DNA from: Macrocystis pyrifera | Taxonomy: Eukaryota; Sar; Phaeophyceae; Laminariales; Laminariaceae | DNA length: 64,000 nucleotides | NCBI GenBank assembly: GCA_031763025.1 | Contig: JASSKH010000003.1 | Span: 186,001-250,000, forward strand | Direction of reading: 5' to 3' | Part shown: positions 52,865 through 63,845 of the stretch, piece by piece | Layout: each line of letters starts with the position of its first letter | How positions within the stretch are numbered: position 1 is the first letter of the stretch | The notes under the pieces: model-generated | Told to the model about the DNA's origin: nothing | The model's database searches: none | The model's input: the letters and a program-made list of their open reading frames with translations, nothing else | Translations under genes and position numbers: made by a program

Positions 52865-55846
52865 ATGCGACATCTACCACAACCCCACAGCGGCACTCAA
52901 GACCAACAGAAGGGACTACAAACCGCAGCAGCCAAGTGGAGATTAGCTACGGGTATAAGCTTCCCCCGCTCCAAACAGGGTCCAATACACAAGCCGCTTC
53001 GTCCACGAGCATGTCCATCAACACCATCGGCACGAGTGCTAAGCACCCGGGCGTCGTCAAAGAAGACTATTGTTGTCCACGGCACCAAACCTCAGAAGGA
53101 GATAGTCGCACAACCTTCCGAAGACCACCCACGCCCGCGGAGTATCCTAGCCCCAGCCCCGGCTGTAACACTTGACCAGCAAGAGGCACCGCCTTTGGCG
53201 CCCTCGAACGCTGTTACACCGAAGCCGGCGAAAGGCGTGATGGCAGCAACGGTGGCGAGAGGATGGCGCCCTAGCGCTGGCGAGGCTGATCTTATCTTGA
53301 TTGGCGGTCGGTTCGGCTCCACCGCGCTGCCGAGGTCGGGGTCGGCACCTTCAACTTCCGCGATCATGGCCTCAAAATATCCTGTTAGTATTAGTGAGTC
53401 TACTTCCGTGCAACACCAAGAAAAAAACAAGGTGCCTCGACTCGGAGGGGCAAAGCAAGCTAATATTCTGGAGCCCGGACCGAGCCCCATACCGACGACT
53501 CTCAGCTGTTGGGACGAGAGCGGGGACGCTAGTACTGTCCTCGTCAAGGCAGCTACTCCTCCACAGCGGCATGGCGTGGCAAGATCCTGGGATGGACAAG
53601 TAAGCAACTCTGCTGCCGCTGCGCCACTAAACGGCGACAAGGATGCCCCGCCGCAGTGGACTGCTAGTGCTAGAGGTGCCGATTGGAAAGACGTCCCTCT
53701 TGCCTCACGTGAGTATTGCCTACCCCTCTGGGCGGAAACATTACGATCGACTCGTCTTTATGTAATGTTAATGGTTAAAGAGTTCCTTCTACTTCCGTCC
53801 TAGTAGCATGTTGTAGGGTTGGTGGGACGCCCACGACTTTTTACGAGTTATCATGTCAAGGAAAGAAAGGTGTGCGGTATCAATTGCGCAACCTTTGCGA
53901 GCTAGAAGCTTACGTAGTGAAAGGTTGGATAGGATTTTGCTTTTGGGTTGCCTTCGGCGTTGAATATCGGGTGGTTGATGTGTCGTCGCCGTGTGTGCCG
54001 TACCAGAGGTGCCACGCCAGGGGCTACGAGTATTCAGATTATCTATGCGTTTCAAGTAGTCCTGCCTGGAGCTGCCGAAGTATTTCGATTGCGATCAACA
54101 CGGAAACAATTGCATACCCTCAGCTTTAGCTTGAAAGATGACTATAATAGAGTACATTGGTCTCGCTGCGCCATTAACACGAATACGCCATGAAATGCTT
54201 GTCTACTGCCTTCCACGCTGGTTCTGGTCCTGGTGCTTGTGCTGCCGCCATCCTCGCCTCTGCAGAGCACGATCACGCTTTGGGCAAGAGCGCAGGAAAG
54301 CGAAAACAGCTTCTGTCCCCGTTACGCCGGCGGCAGTCTGACATCACCGACAGTAGTAACCGTGTACACACTGTGCGCGTCGAGGCTGCCTCCGCCGCTC
54401 CTAAAACAGCCCGTGGTAGACGAAGGACCAGCGATAGCACCCTCCAAACTCCACAGCTGTCCCAGGCCAAGAGCGGTCGGTTAATCCGCGGTGACAACGC
54501 GACGGATGTCGTACGAGGGGGTCAAAAACCCGGGGAGGCCCGGCAGCGGGATACTATTCAAAAGCTGAGGGCTTCCCGGCCTAGCACACATGCGGGGCGC
54601 TGCGGGGCATCCAGTGTCCGGTTGCTCCACAGCCAAGCCGGCTCCGACGAGAGGGTCGGCCAGGGACAGTTGAAGGTATGTCAATCGATTCCCTGAGGTT
54701 GCTTACCGTATTACTTCAGTGTGTGTCTAGTTTCGATCGAATACTGCTGCGAACCTACAGTAGTGGTGGGGGCATTAGGCGTTACAGCGACTTGAGACGT
54801 TACTGATCACCAATTTTTCCGCTCCGCGCTCCGGAATCGAGGCAGGAGAAAATTGCACAATACCAGGGCCCGAGCGAGTAACGTACCCGGTAGGCGATGT
54901 GCTGCTAAAAACCATTCCATGGCGATCGCCGAGGGTACACCCACCCCTCTACTGCTGAATAACTGAGTTTCATTTACATTAACCCACGTTTTGCACATAC
55001 GTGTATATCTGCGAAATGTGTTTGCCTGTGTACCAGGCGCGAACGAGAGTATTGGAGTGGAAAAGGCGGCAATCAGATGGGCTCAAAGAAAACATAGAGG
55101 AGGTTGCCACGCTTGAGCAGAAGGAGCGAGCTGAAGCGGCGTTAGAGGCCGCCAGGAAGCTTGCAGCCACACGAGCGGAAGAGGCAGAACGACGCCTCAT
55201 GACTGAGCGGGAAAACGCGGCGGGTATTGACCGGGCAGCCGATGTGGCGGAAAAGTGGGCAAAGCACTCGCTTGAAAGACGGCAAAGAAGAGCTGAAATC
55301 TATGCGATTAACGCCATCATGAGGTATTTATCGTTATACGTTTCTGAATTAAGCCACAAGTTTGTGCGGGTGCGAGATACGCCCGGTGTTTTTTCCGGTA
55401 GTTATAAGATATTTACACGAATGGATCATGCCGTCTTGTCACTGTCAGACATCAGACCCCACAACTACAAAGCAGTCGATTGTACCGCACGTGCTGTTCG
55501 CGACACTTTGTGCCTTCTACAGATATTAATAGAATGTTAAACAAGACCAACCGTATACGATAACTGCCTGCATGCAAGGCCCGTCTTTAAATGCCTCATT
55601 TCACCTCCAAGCTACTAGTCTGTACCCATGTGCTGCAGTACCAGCTCCGAAGGACCCCCTGATGATGATAGCCTTTGCCCGTCGACGGCAGTAAAGCGTC
55701 ACGCTCTCTTCATTCATGCGTCCCTCTCGATCTCGTGTGCACCGCCTACTTCCTCCGTTCCCAGGGCTGCTTTCGAAAAGGATTTCAAGGCGTACATCCT
55801 GGAGAAGGAGCGTCAAGCGCAGGAAGCCTCACCCAAAACCTCCTGA
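52865..55846 (+). CDS. Unrecognised protein with disordered N-terminus and coiled coil, 4 exons
   Basis: Proposed exons: 52865-53708, 54266-54675, 55037-55323, 55765-55846. Borders are GT-AG and phases fit (1, 0, 2), giving about 540 aa from the Met at 52865. No family was recognised. Residues 1 to about 415 are rich in Pro, Ser, Ala, Lys and Arg and look disordered, with basic stretches such as KSAGKRKQLLSPLRRRQ. From about 420 to 515 lies a highly charged coiled coil (RVLEWKRRQSDGLKENIEEV, then LEAARKLAATRAEEAERRL), closing with EKDFKAYILEKERQAQ. This composition is common in cytoskeleton- or nucleus-associated scaffold proteins, but nothing assigns a role. The start is weak: the frame is open further upstream and earlier exons are possible. 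Exons B-D are better supported than A. Confidence 0.55.
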
Positions 55847-57107
55847 CCCCAACGTTTCAAGCATTCACTCTTTCGAGATTTTACGTACAACTGTTCCATG
55901 TGTTGGGAATAGAGGGGAGGCATTTTTGATAGAAGCCCCTATGGCGCCATTACCGCGTACACGTGGTAAACAAGTGTTCTGTATATACAACCTGTAGAGG
56001 AGCCCTTGTTGTACTGTTGAGCTCGCGTGGGATCACAGCCAAATATTGCAGCGGACCCAACGGCAGGCATAGTACGGTATCGTAAGTATTGTTTACAGTC
56101 GTGTACTCTATTTGTCATCCTATTCGTTTCACTCCTCCCCCCGCAGGGCTTTGTGCAGCCGTTTTCTGTTCTCCGGGCCACTCGGCCTATTGATCGAGGC
56201 AGGCGCGTTCGCGATATCCGTTGCCGTCTGGTTGTTTTTTGTTCAAAATGCGCAAATGCGTTCAAGTACCTCTGTCCGTACACACACGCGTGGAGTGTAA
56301 AGATTCGCCCTATTGCCGCGTATGACGCCTTTTAATTGCTGTATTCGTGCCTTACGCCTAGCCCGGCGAACAGAGTCGCCGTTGCCTGCAACTTAGAGAT
56401 GCTGCAGAGAAAACGTCCTTGATAGCGCCTGCTAATGCAGTAATACATTGCACCTGGTAGTGGTTTTGAGCGAGGAAAAGGCCATAAAACAGCTCGAAGA
56501 TACCATGCTTTTTGTTTTTTTTTTCTGCTAAAGTGACTGAGGCGGGACAAGGACAACACGGCAATTTGGGCAGTTCAGGATCAGTGACCACATGCCTGCG
56601 ATGCACTTTGCATAAACTGAACCAGATTGGTTGGTCACCGCAAGTGAAATCTGCATGGAAAACGGGAAGGTGCCCATCGAGTCTTCCGCGACATTGTTCG
56701 CAAAATTGAATCAGGCGTGTCTGCTTTCTAATTTGAATTCCCTTCTATCTGATGCCGTCGATCTCGATTAGGATACGCGCTTGATACCGAGCATTCTTGT
56801 CGTGGATAGTACTCGACTTCAACGCACTCGAATCTTCTGTTGTGCTGTTGATTGTGTTTGCACCGAGTCTAATCACGTGGGCCTTGTACTACTATAATTG
56901 GTATTAGACAATGCCGAACAAGTCGGTTGTGTTAACCGGTGTGCCACGACGGCCTCACCTCTACGAACCCCAACAGCAACAGCAACAGCAACAACATCAA
57001 CCTCGAGAGGCCTACTCGTAGCCAGAAGAGCTAAAAAAGCATCCACTGTCATACGTATAAAATACCTCAGATATACTGCAGTGTGCTGTACAGACAATAA
57101 GACTAAT
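55847..57107. other. Intergenic, no gene recognised
   Basis: A minus-strand frame at 56606-56358 (contains HGIFELFYGLFLAQNHYQV) looks somewhat protein-like but has no identifiable family or splice partner. A short CAACAG run is at about 56968-56998. Otherwise nothing. Confidence 0.35.
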
Positions 57108-57313
57108 GAGTTCGCACAGGGGCGCGATCGTTTTTAAGAGGTCGTTTTCTCGACAACGGTAAGGGTGCTAAGGTGGACACCACTATACATTAGATTTTCG
57201 GAAGGCTCTCGACCAGACCAGATATTTCCGAAAACACCTTAGTGTTGTTCGATATTGGCAACCTTCCTGTTCCGAAAGACTTAAAAACGATCGCACCACC
57301 TCCGCGCGAACTC
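57108..57313. mobile_element. Inverted-repeat MITE, GAGTTCGC...GCGATCG ends
   Basis: The outer arms GAGTTCGC (57108-57115) and GCGAACTC (57306-57313) are exact inverses. Inner arms GCGATCGTTTTTAAG (57124-57138) and CTTAAAAACGATCGC (57280-57294) are a perfect 15-bp inverted repeat. The total length is 206 bp with no coding capacity. The target duplication is unclear. Confidence 0.75.
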
Positions 57314-58757
57314 AATGGTCGTATTGCCTTTACGGCGATATTTTTCTCTGAACTATGACACATTCAATTTTCTGTGGCCCATTTGGCGCTCTGTCATCCT
57401 TTCACGCATATACTATGATGTGAGTATTGCAACTGATTGCGACTGCAGGGAGTATTCCTTTGAGAAAGCCCTGTTTTCTTGGAGGTGCTGCAGGTTGAAG
57501 TACTGTACTACTACTTTATAATTGGTTATATATAGTACGAGGGAATGCCGGGGTGTTACCTCAGGTGGCCCCGATGACCCCACATCGACCGAGGGATCGC
57601 CAAAAATGAACGTCGACTATTCGTCTATGCAAAGGGCCTCGCCTATAGTATATTGGTGTGTACGAGTACTCATTCCGAATGGATAATAAGTGAGCGTGTG
57701 TCCCACGGAGCTTGTACCGTATAAAAGCTGGTTTAAGCATGTCGCCCCAATTTTCGTCAGCCACGAATGCCGCATGCAATAGCGACTCAAATGCGACATT
57801 TTTGGTATCGTATATACTGACCACCATGAACAGTGGAAGAGGGTGTGGCATAAGGATCACCCTGGGCCGGGCAATCGATCGATATTCAACATCTGATCTA
57901 TAGCTCACTATTAATAGGCAATACCTTCACATTGGACGTCGTCGAGGACACGGGTTCGAACATCACTTCGAACATTTCTTTTATGGAAACGCTTGCGCGT
58001 GTGTCCCTGAAGACACATATCCCTGTTTCCCCAAGCATTGAAACGAAGCGGGTAGGTCAGCGTACCGCCGTACACGGTGCCGACGCCCTAAAGATCCCGT
58101 CGTTCAGAGGGAGGGATGGTGTTCCAAGGACTACCCTGGGAGGATTACCCTGGGCTGGGCAATCGGGCGATTGTCAACCCCTATAGGTCAGTAGGTAATA
58201 CCTTCACAGGTGGCATGGCCAGGTTTTTTTGTAAGGACACCTTGGACTTGCGATACCGTCGAAAATGTGGCCCGGCCAATCACAGGCCTCCAAAGAGGTC
58301 AATAATTGCGAGGCGTTTCCGTAGAATGTTTATTTTTTCCTATTTTTTTTCTGAGCGAGCCGCTTCCAGGTGGTCCAAGGCAAGTTTGCTTGTGCAGAGT
58401 TTCACGCAAATATTCAAAGATATGACTGCGAAACGTTTAATATATGGATGGTGGGATTGGAACAAGCATTATTGATACACACTTTCAGATGGCGAATGAA
58501 ATAAAATACAAATTACTTAATAAAGTCATTGAACGAGCATATATTCAATTATATACATGGCATACAAAGTACGTGACGATGCCGGAATTTATCCGTTTAC
58601 TGCACAAAGGTCAAAACGTCAACGCTACGTTTAATAGAAGAACCCTGAAGTTTTGCACAGCAGTGTCACGTGTTCTATATGCGCCCCTGTCGAACCATTG
58701 ACGAATGGTGTTTTCGAGGGGGGGGTTCGTCGCCGAAAAGAAATTATCCCGTATGAG
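57314..58757. other. Intergenic with a dispersed direct repeat
   Basis: A block of ACCCTGGGCYGGGCAATCG followed by TAGGYAATACCTTCACA occurs at about 57859-57934 and again at about 58146-58208. No gene was recognised. The frame at 58116-58475 shows no domain. Confidence 0.5.
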
Positions 58758-59110
58758 CAAGGCTTATCACAGTGACTGAGAATCGTGACGAGAATGGATG
58801 GGACAGTTTTGGAGTGTTTGGCGAGAAAAAAACAAAACACAAACGGGACGGTAAAATGAGGACATAAAAAATTGGCGGGGCGGGGCGGGGTGGGACGGGA
58901 CGGGACAGCGGGTATATAATTGCTCGACCCGATGGTAAAACTCAACGGGGCATATTTCACGACGGGACGGGACGGTACAGTACAACGGGGTTTTTTTTCG
59001 CGACGGGACGGGACGGTAAAATACGATGGAGTTGCTTTTTTCACAACGGGAGGGGACGGTAAGTATTATTTTCCTCGGCGGAACGGGACGGTAAATACTC
59101 TTTTCCTCTT
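58758..59110. mobile_element. GACGGG satellite element, truncated copy
   Basis: Starts CAAGGCTTATCACAGTGACTG, identical to the left end of the 59818 copy, and runs into degenerate GACGGGACGGGACGGTAAA repeats. No matching right end was found, so the copy is probably truncated at about 59110. Confidence 0.65.
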
Positions 59111-59817
59111 TCCCGCCGCAAGGTCCGCGCGGTTGGACGTGAAGAGTTTCCCGCACTGCTGGCTGCGCGCGAGGAGCCAGCCGTCCCGAGGCAGGTAACT
59201 TTGTGCCCACCGTGCACTTGACGTTTTTCTTCACGACCCTAGACTCAAACTCCGAGAAGTGTTCCCACACGCGTGACGTCTTCTGATTCCTTCCCATCAC
59301 CCCTGCCCCAAGCGCTGTTGTGGCGCCAGCTGGTGGCTGTTCTATAATGGTTGTGCTTGCGCTGTGTTCTGGTGGTTGTGGAGGTAGTGGTGGTGGCGGC
59401 GGCGGTGGTGGTGCTATAGTGCCACTGCTTGTCGATCGACCCCGCCCGTGAGGTAGGCATCCGTGGCACCCGTGCCGGCCACACATGGCCGTGAGAGTTG
59501 AGTGGGCTGACATGTGTTTTGTGTGTGTGGTAGTCAGCTGGTGGCTGTGGCAAGTGCTGCGCGTGGAAATATGGAATATGAAGATTCATGAAAAAAATAT
59601 GCATACGAACAAAGAAAAATAAACCAATACCACAGCAGTACAGCAGTATTGTAGGTACCACTTACTTAAACTTTTTGGAAAAAAATCGTACTTGGCCCTT
59701 TCAGTTAATTTTATTATTAATAGTACATCAACACCAGCACAGCTTCTGCCGAAAAATTAAAAATTGAATCCAATTAAAAAAAAATGTACACTCGAAATTT
59801 CGAAATTTCGTAATTTC
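59111..59817. other. Spacer between GACGGG elements
   Basis: Holds a GTG/GGC trinucleotide run at about 59365-59420 and a TATTAATA palindrome at about 59714. The minus-strand frames through it are low-complexity or repeat-derived. Confidence 0.45.
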
Positions 59818-60487
59818 CAAGGCTTATCACAGTGACTGAGAATCGTGACGGGATGGGACGGGACAGATTTGACTCGTTTGGCGGAGGAAAAAAAAAATGA
59901 AAACGGGACGGGACGGTAAAATGAAGACATAAAAAGTTGGCGGGACGGGACGGGACGGGACAGCGGGTGCCATATTTCTCGACGGGACGGGACGGTAAAA
60001 GTCAACGGGGCTGATTTTCACGACGGGATGGGACGGTAGATATTTTTCCCCTCGGCGGGACGGGACGGTAAATATTTTTTTCCTCAGCGGGACGGGACGG
60101 TAAATATTTTTTTCCTCGGCGGGACGGGACCGTGAATATTTTTTTCCTCGGCGGGACGGGACGGTAAATATTTTTTTTCCCACGGCGGGACGGGACGGTA
60201 ATTTGTGGGTGTCACGGCGGGATGGGACGGTAATTTTTCGGTGCCACGGCGGGACGAGACGGTAATTTTTCTGTGTCACGGCGGGACGGGACGGTAATTT
60301 CCAACGGGAGAGATTTTGAAGGCGGGACGGGACGGTAAGTGACGACGGTCAGGGATTTTGTCGGCGGGACGGGACGGGACGGGACGGCGGGACCATTTTG
60401 ACGGCGGTTTTACCATCCCGTCCCGTCCCGTCCCGTCCCACCGTTACCGCCGTTACCGTCCCGCCGAAATTACCGTGATAAGCCTTC
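59818..60487. mobile_element. GACGGG satellite element with inverted ends and 8-bp target duplication
   Basis: A 670-bp element begins CAAGGCTTATCAC and ends GTGATAAGCCTTC, a 12-bp inverted repeat apart from the outermost base. It is flanked by perfect 8-bp direct repeats GTAATTTC (59810-59817 and 60488-60495). The interior is a degenerate tandem array with a period of about 33 bp (GGCGGGACGGGACGGTAAATA plus T-rich spacer). It finishes in an inverted CCCGTCCCGTCCCG stretch, so its two ends can pair. The 8-bp duplication and CARGG ends resemble hAT-type elements. No transposase is present. Confidence 0.85.
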
Positions 60488-60495
60488 GTAATTTC

Positions 60496-60956
60496 GTGGT
60501 GGGAATGGACGGGAATAGGCGACCACCAGTCAGTGTATCTTGGACGGGAAGAGGCAAGTTTGTGTCGGCGGGAGGAGACTGTGTGTGACAACGGTGCAGT
60601 TATAGATGACGGGACGGGACGGTAAAATTCTGGTGTCACGACGGGACGGAACGATCATTTTCAACGGGGGTAGAATTTGTCGGCGGGACGGGAAGGTATT
60701 TTTCGGTGTGACGACGGGACGGGACGGTATAATTTCCAACGGAAAATATTTCATGGGCGGGACGGAACGGTAAAGTACAACGGGAGAATTTATTTCGACG
60801 GGACGGTACGGTAAGTAACGACGGTCAGGGAAATTGTCGGCGGGACGGGACGGGAAGGGACGACGGGGCCATTTCGACGACGGTTTTACCGTCCCGTTCC
60901 GCCGTTACCGCCGTTACCGCCGTTGCCGTCCCGTCAAAATACCGCGAAAAGCCTTG
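60496..60956. mobile_element. GACGGG satellite, second right end
   Basis: The array continues after the 59818 element and ends in the same inverted structure, CCGTCCCGTCAAAA then CGCGAAAAGCCTTG (ends 60956). That terminus matches the GACCCG family end CGCGAAAAGCCCTG apart from one base. Its left partner is unresolved. Confidence 0.65.
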
Positions 60957-61007
60957 CTTATTAGGGCCCAGTTATTCAAGAAAAACAGAAACAAAAAAAA
61001 ACTGGCG

Positions 61008-61035
<28 letters not shown>
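61008..61035. repeat. Poly(A) run, 28 bp
   Basis: An uninterrupted run of about 28 A follows other short A runs. It could be a retroposon tail, but no body was recognised upstream. Confidence 0.85.
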
Positions 61036-61038
<3 letters not shown>

Positions 61039-61116
61039 CTGGTCGGCGGGGGTTCTGACAAGAAGATATGTGCCATATTTCAGGGTGTATCTTTTGTAAA
61101 CGGCGTAGATGTACTA

Positions 61117-61221
61117 TTACGGGGGTACATAGTTAATAGGATCTATGGTACATATAAAAACCTATATATTCACCTATTTTTACTAACAAAATTGGGTCCC
61201 GTTAACTATGGACCCCCGTAG
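61117..61221. mobile_element. MITE, TTACGGGGG family, copy 3
   Basis: A 105-bp element with left end TTACGGGGGTACATAGTTAA and right end GTTAACTATGGACCCCCGTAG, flanked by TA on both sides. It shares the internal AAAACCTATATATTC-type core with copy 2. Confidence 0.8.
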
Positions 61222-61951
61222 TATTATCATCAAGCTATTAATAAAAAAAGTACTATTTTTTTTAAATAGTAATATTAATAATATGAATAATAGTTCGTGC
61301 CCAAAACGGGACCGACAGCAGTCCTAAAATCTGGGGCGGCAAACTTGAACCAGCCAGTAAACCAAACTGCAGAATCCAGTGCTTGTAAGAGTAACGAGAG
61401 TCGACATGTACAACTACTTTAACTGCGCAGTGCCGAGGATTCAGGATCCAGGATCCAGGATCGAGATCGATGTCGATGTCGATCAAAAAGGGTAAGTCCT
61501 GAATCTTTTTACCCCATCCGGGCTTTACCTTTTTTGTTCTGGGATCTGGGAGTGGAGACATGGTGGAGTTCGATAATTCATTGTAGAAACGTACGGAGGC
61601 AAGGGGAAAAAAACTCCAAACAACCCCTAATGCAGAGCAAGCACCTGCCTTTCAGTTCAATCAACATTCAGCACACAGCCCGCGCGTAGCACGACAGCTA
61701 CCAGGTCAGAAAAAACATACAATTGTACGCGCTGCACTACTTTGCTGTCGCACTACGAGCACGCAAGGATTGGCAGGCCCATCGGGGATTGCAAACGTGC
61801 CAAAGCACCTGAACATACCAGACCTCAACCCTGCTAATGATCTTCAACAAAACCTACCTTGTTAAGAATCCTTCGCGAAATGTGGCTATCGGATGCATAA
61901 CTATGTGCTGCTGCTGTGTGTTCGGTGCTGTTTGACCAGACAAGACACAAC
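61222..61951. other. Intergenic, no gene recognised
   Basis: Two TATTAATA palindromes occur near 61235 and 61270, plus a short GATCCAGGATCCAGGATC direct repeat near 61445. No gene was seen. Confidence 0.4.
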
Positions 61952-62173
61952 ATGGAGGAAGACCCCACGCCGATCCCTTCCGTGGGTATGAGAAAGTCCC
62001 TCATCACGGATGCCAAGGGCGTGATTACAGGGGAAGAGGTGGAGCAAGACCTCGGGCACACGGAGTCCGGGTGCGATGTTCTGATTATTCACATGAATGT
62101 TCTCAAGCAAGTTGATGTTCGTTTGTCTCCTTCGCGCCTGCTACGCCACTTGGCACGGCTTCGTCCTCATCTC
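61952..62173 (+). CDS. Candidate first exon of an unrecognised gene (partial)
   Basis: An ATG opens a 74-codon stretch beginning MEEDPTPIPSVGMRKSLITD and continuing GVITGEEVEQDLGHTESGCD, ending at CATCTC before gtaaat. The first two thirds have the C/G-rich third positions seen in the exons of the other genes, unlike the flanking DNA. No family was recognised, and no downstream exon could be tied to it within the window. It may be a chance frame. Confidence 0.3.
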
Positions 62174-63380
62174 GTAAATACATACCCTGGTAGTGCATAC
62201 TACATAAAGAGCGGGGCTCTGCCTTGCTCGCTCGTATGAACTGCTTGCGGGCGTTGATGTAGTAGCACGGCAGTGTAGAGTTCTGAGTTGGCCATGACCC
62301 GTGACAGCGCTTCGCCACTCTCGCTGAATGACTGCTGTGTGTGCGGTTGTGTGAGAATCGAAGTCGGAGGCAAGATTAGAGGGTATCGCACACCTGGATG
62401 GGGACGATAACAGCAGTGTACACCGCCAACCAACGGTGTACGTTACTTATTAATAGTGTACGATACGTACTGGGAGTAGTCTAATCGTGCATCAGGTCCA
62501 TGCTTTACTTCTGAACGCCCTCCTGCGTCAAGCAGAGCTGCGTTCCGGGTGAGGGGTGTCAGCTTTTGCCCTGTGCATTGGCAGTTTTGTTGTTTTCTTC
62601 ACATTAAACCGTTCTTTCTACCCATCGACATTTTAGTGGGGCACAAACACTTGTAGGACACTTGAGGAACTGGCTCTTTCTTGAATATGCACACTTTTCG
62701 TTGGATGGTGACACTCTGCTGAACCAAAAGCTATGCGAGTACGGGTGCGACGGGTACACGGGTCCGTTCGTACTGCTGTGGTTTGTCTTGGCTCTTTTGT
62801 CTTTTGTCAGACTACGTGATAGTATACCATGTAGTCGATAGCGACAAGTAGTACGAGTGGTAGTGGAAAAAGTTACCTGGTCAACAGACTAGTACAATAG
62901 TGTCAGCGATGGTGCATCATCCGCCCCTTTCTTTCTTCACTCCTCCACACGACACGAAATACGCCCTGAAATCGCCTCAAATATGCTGATATCTCCAAAG
63001 AACTGAAGGGGTCATGACAGACGAACTTCTACCCAAGGTCGAGTAACTTTTACACTGCAAGATATAGGCAGTGTGTGTGGTGTGGAGGCAAAGGACGACC
63101 GCAGGAATTATACTGGTACTGCTGTCCTCTCGAGTGGTTGCAGGGGGCGCCCTGCTGCTGTGCAGCTTTTGGGTCCGTTAAGTCAAGAAATTATGACGAA
63201 CTTGTAAAATCCAAAATACCAAGCGCACAGCTCGAACAACAGCGGAGACGGCGGTGCGTGGTGATGGTGCAGGCATGAGAACAGGCACGTGCGTACTGCT
63301 GTACTCTCGACTGGCTGTGAGAAATGCACTGCTGCTTAGAACAACGGCAGAGGACGACGAATAAACTGTTTTTTATTGTG
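62174..63380. other. No gene recognised
   Basis: No exon with convincing borders. A TATTAATA palindrome is at about 62447 and several TACTGCTGT motifs occur between 62770 and 63300. Confidence 0.4.
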
Positions 63381-63383
63381 GCG

Positions 63384-63845
63384 GTTGTTGATCGTTGTAC
63401 TCGGTGTCGTTTGGAGTCGGGATGTCATTCATGCTGTACATGCGCCCGCGCCCCCAGCTCTGCCTACTATCCATCCTCGGTGCTGCATCGTAGGCTCCGA
63501 TACATGCAACTAGCCATGAAGTACACCCCGGATGTGCCACCTCACGCCCATGATTTTGCCTGCTGCTGCTGCTGGGCGCCTGCTGCTGCTGCTGCTAGAG
63601 GAAGCCATTGAGTAGTTTTGTCTGGTGGCAGTTGGGTCGTTGATCGTCGTGCTGGGCGTGGTCGGGAGTCAGAATAGATGGATGCCCAAGCTCTGTCTAT
63701 TTATCCTCGATGATGCATCGTGGGTTCCGAGACTTGCAACTACTGGTACAGCCAAGAGTACACCCCGGATGTGCTACCTCTCGCAGTTATGTCTTGTGAG
63801 AGTTGGTTGTTGATCGTCGTGGTGGGCGTGGTCGGGAGTAGGGAT
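63384..63845. repeat. Imperfect direct repeats, three starts
   Basis: GTTGATCGTCGTGCTGGGCGTGGTCGGGAGT-like blocks start at about 63384, 63636 and 63806. The following sequence (CTCTGYCTA, ATCCTCGRTGMTGCATCG, AGTACACCCCGGATGTG) is shared by the first two. A CTG run lies at 63562-63598. Confidence 0.7.

Noticed and set aside
53092-53640. 182-codon minus-strand frame opposite exon A of the coiled-coil gene
   Set aside because: It mirrors the plus-strand exon. The plus frame joins in phase to three further exons, while the minus frame has no partner exons.
58631-60279. Minus-strand frames full of VPSRP and Arg/Pro repeats, up to 248 codons
   Set aside because: They are translations of the GACGGG satellite array, with no biased codon use beyond the repeat.
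63562-63598. CTG run as a coding Leu or Cys repeat
   Set aside because: It sits in non-coding direct repeats, with no exon borders around it.
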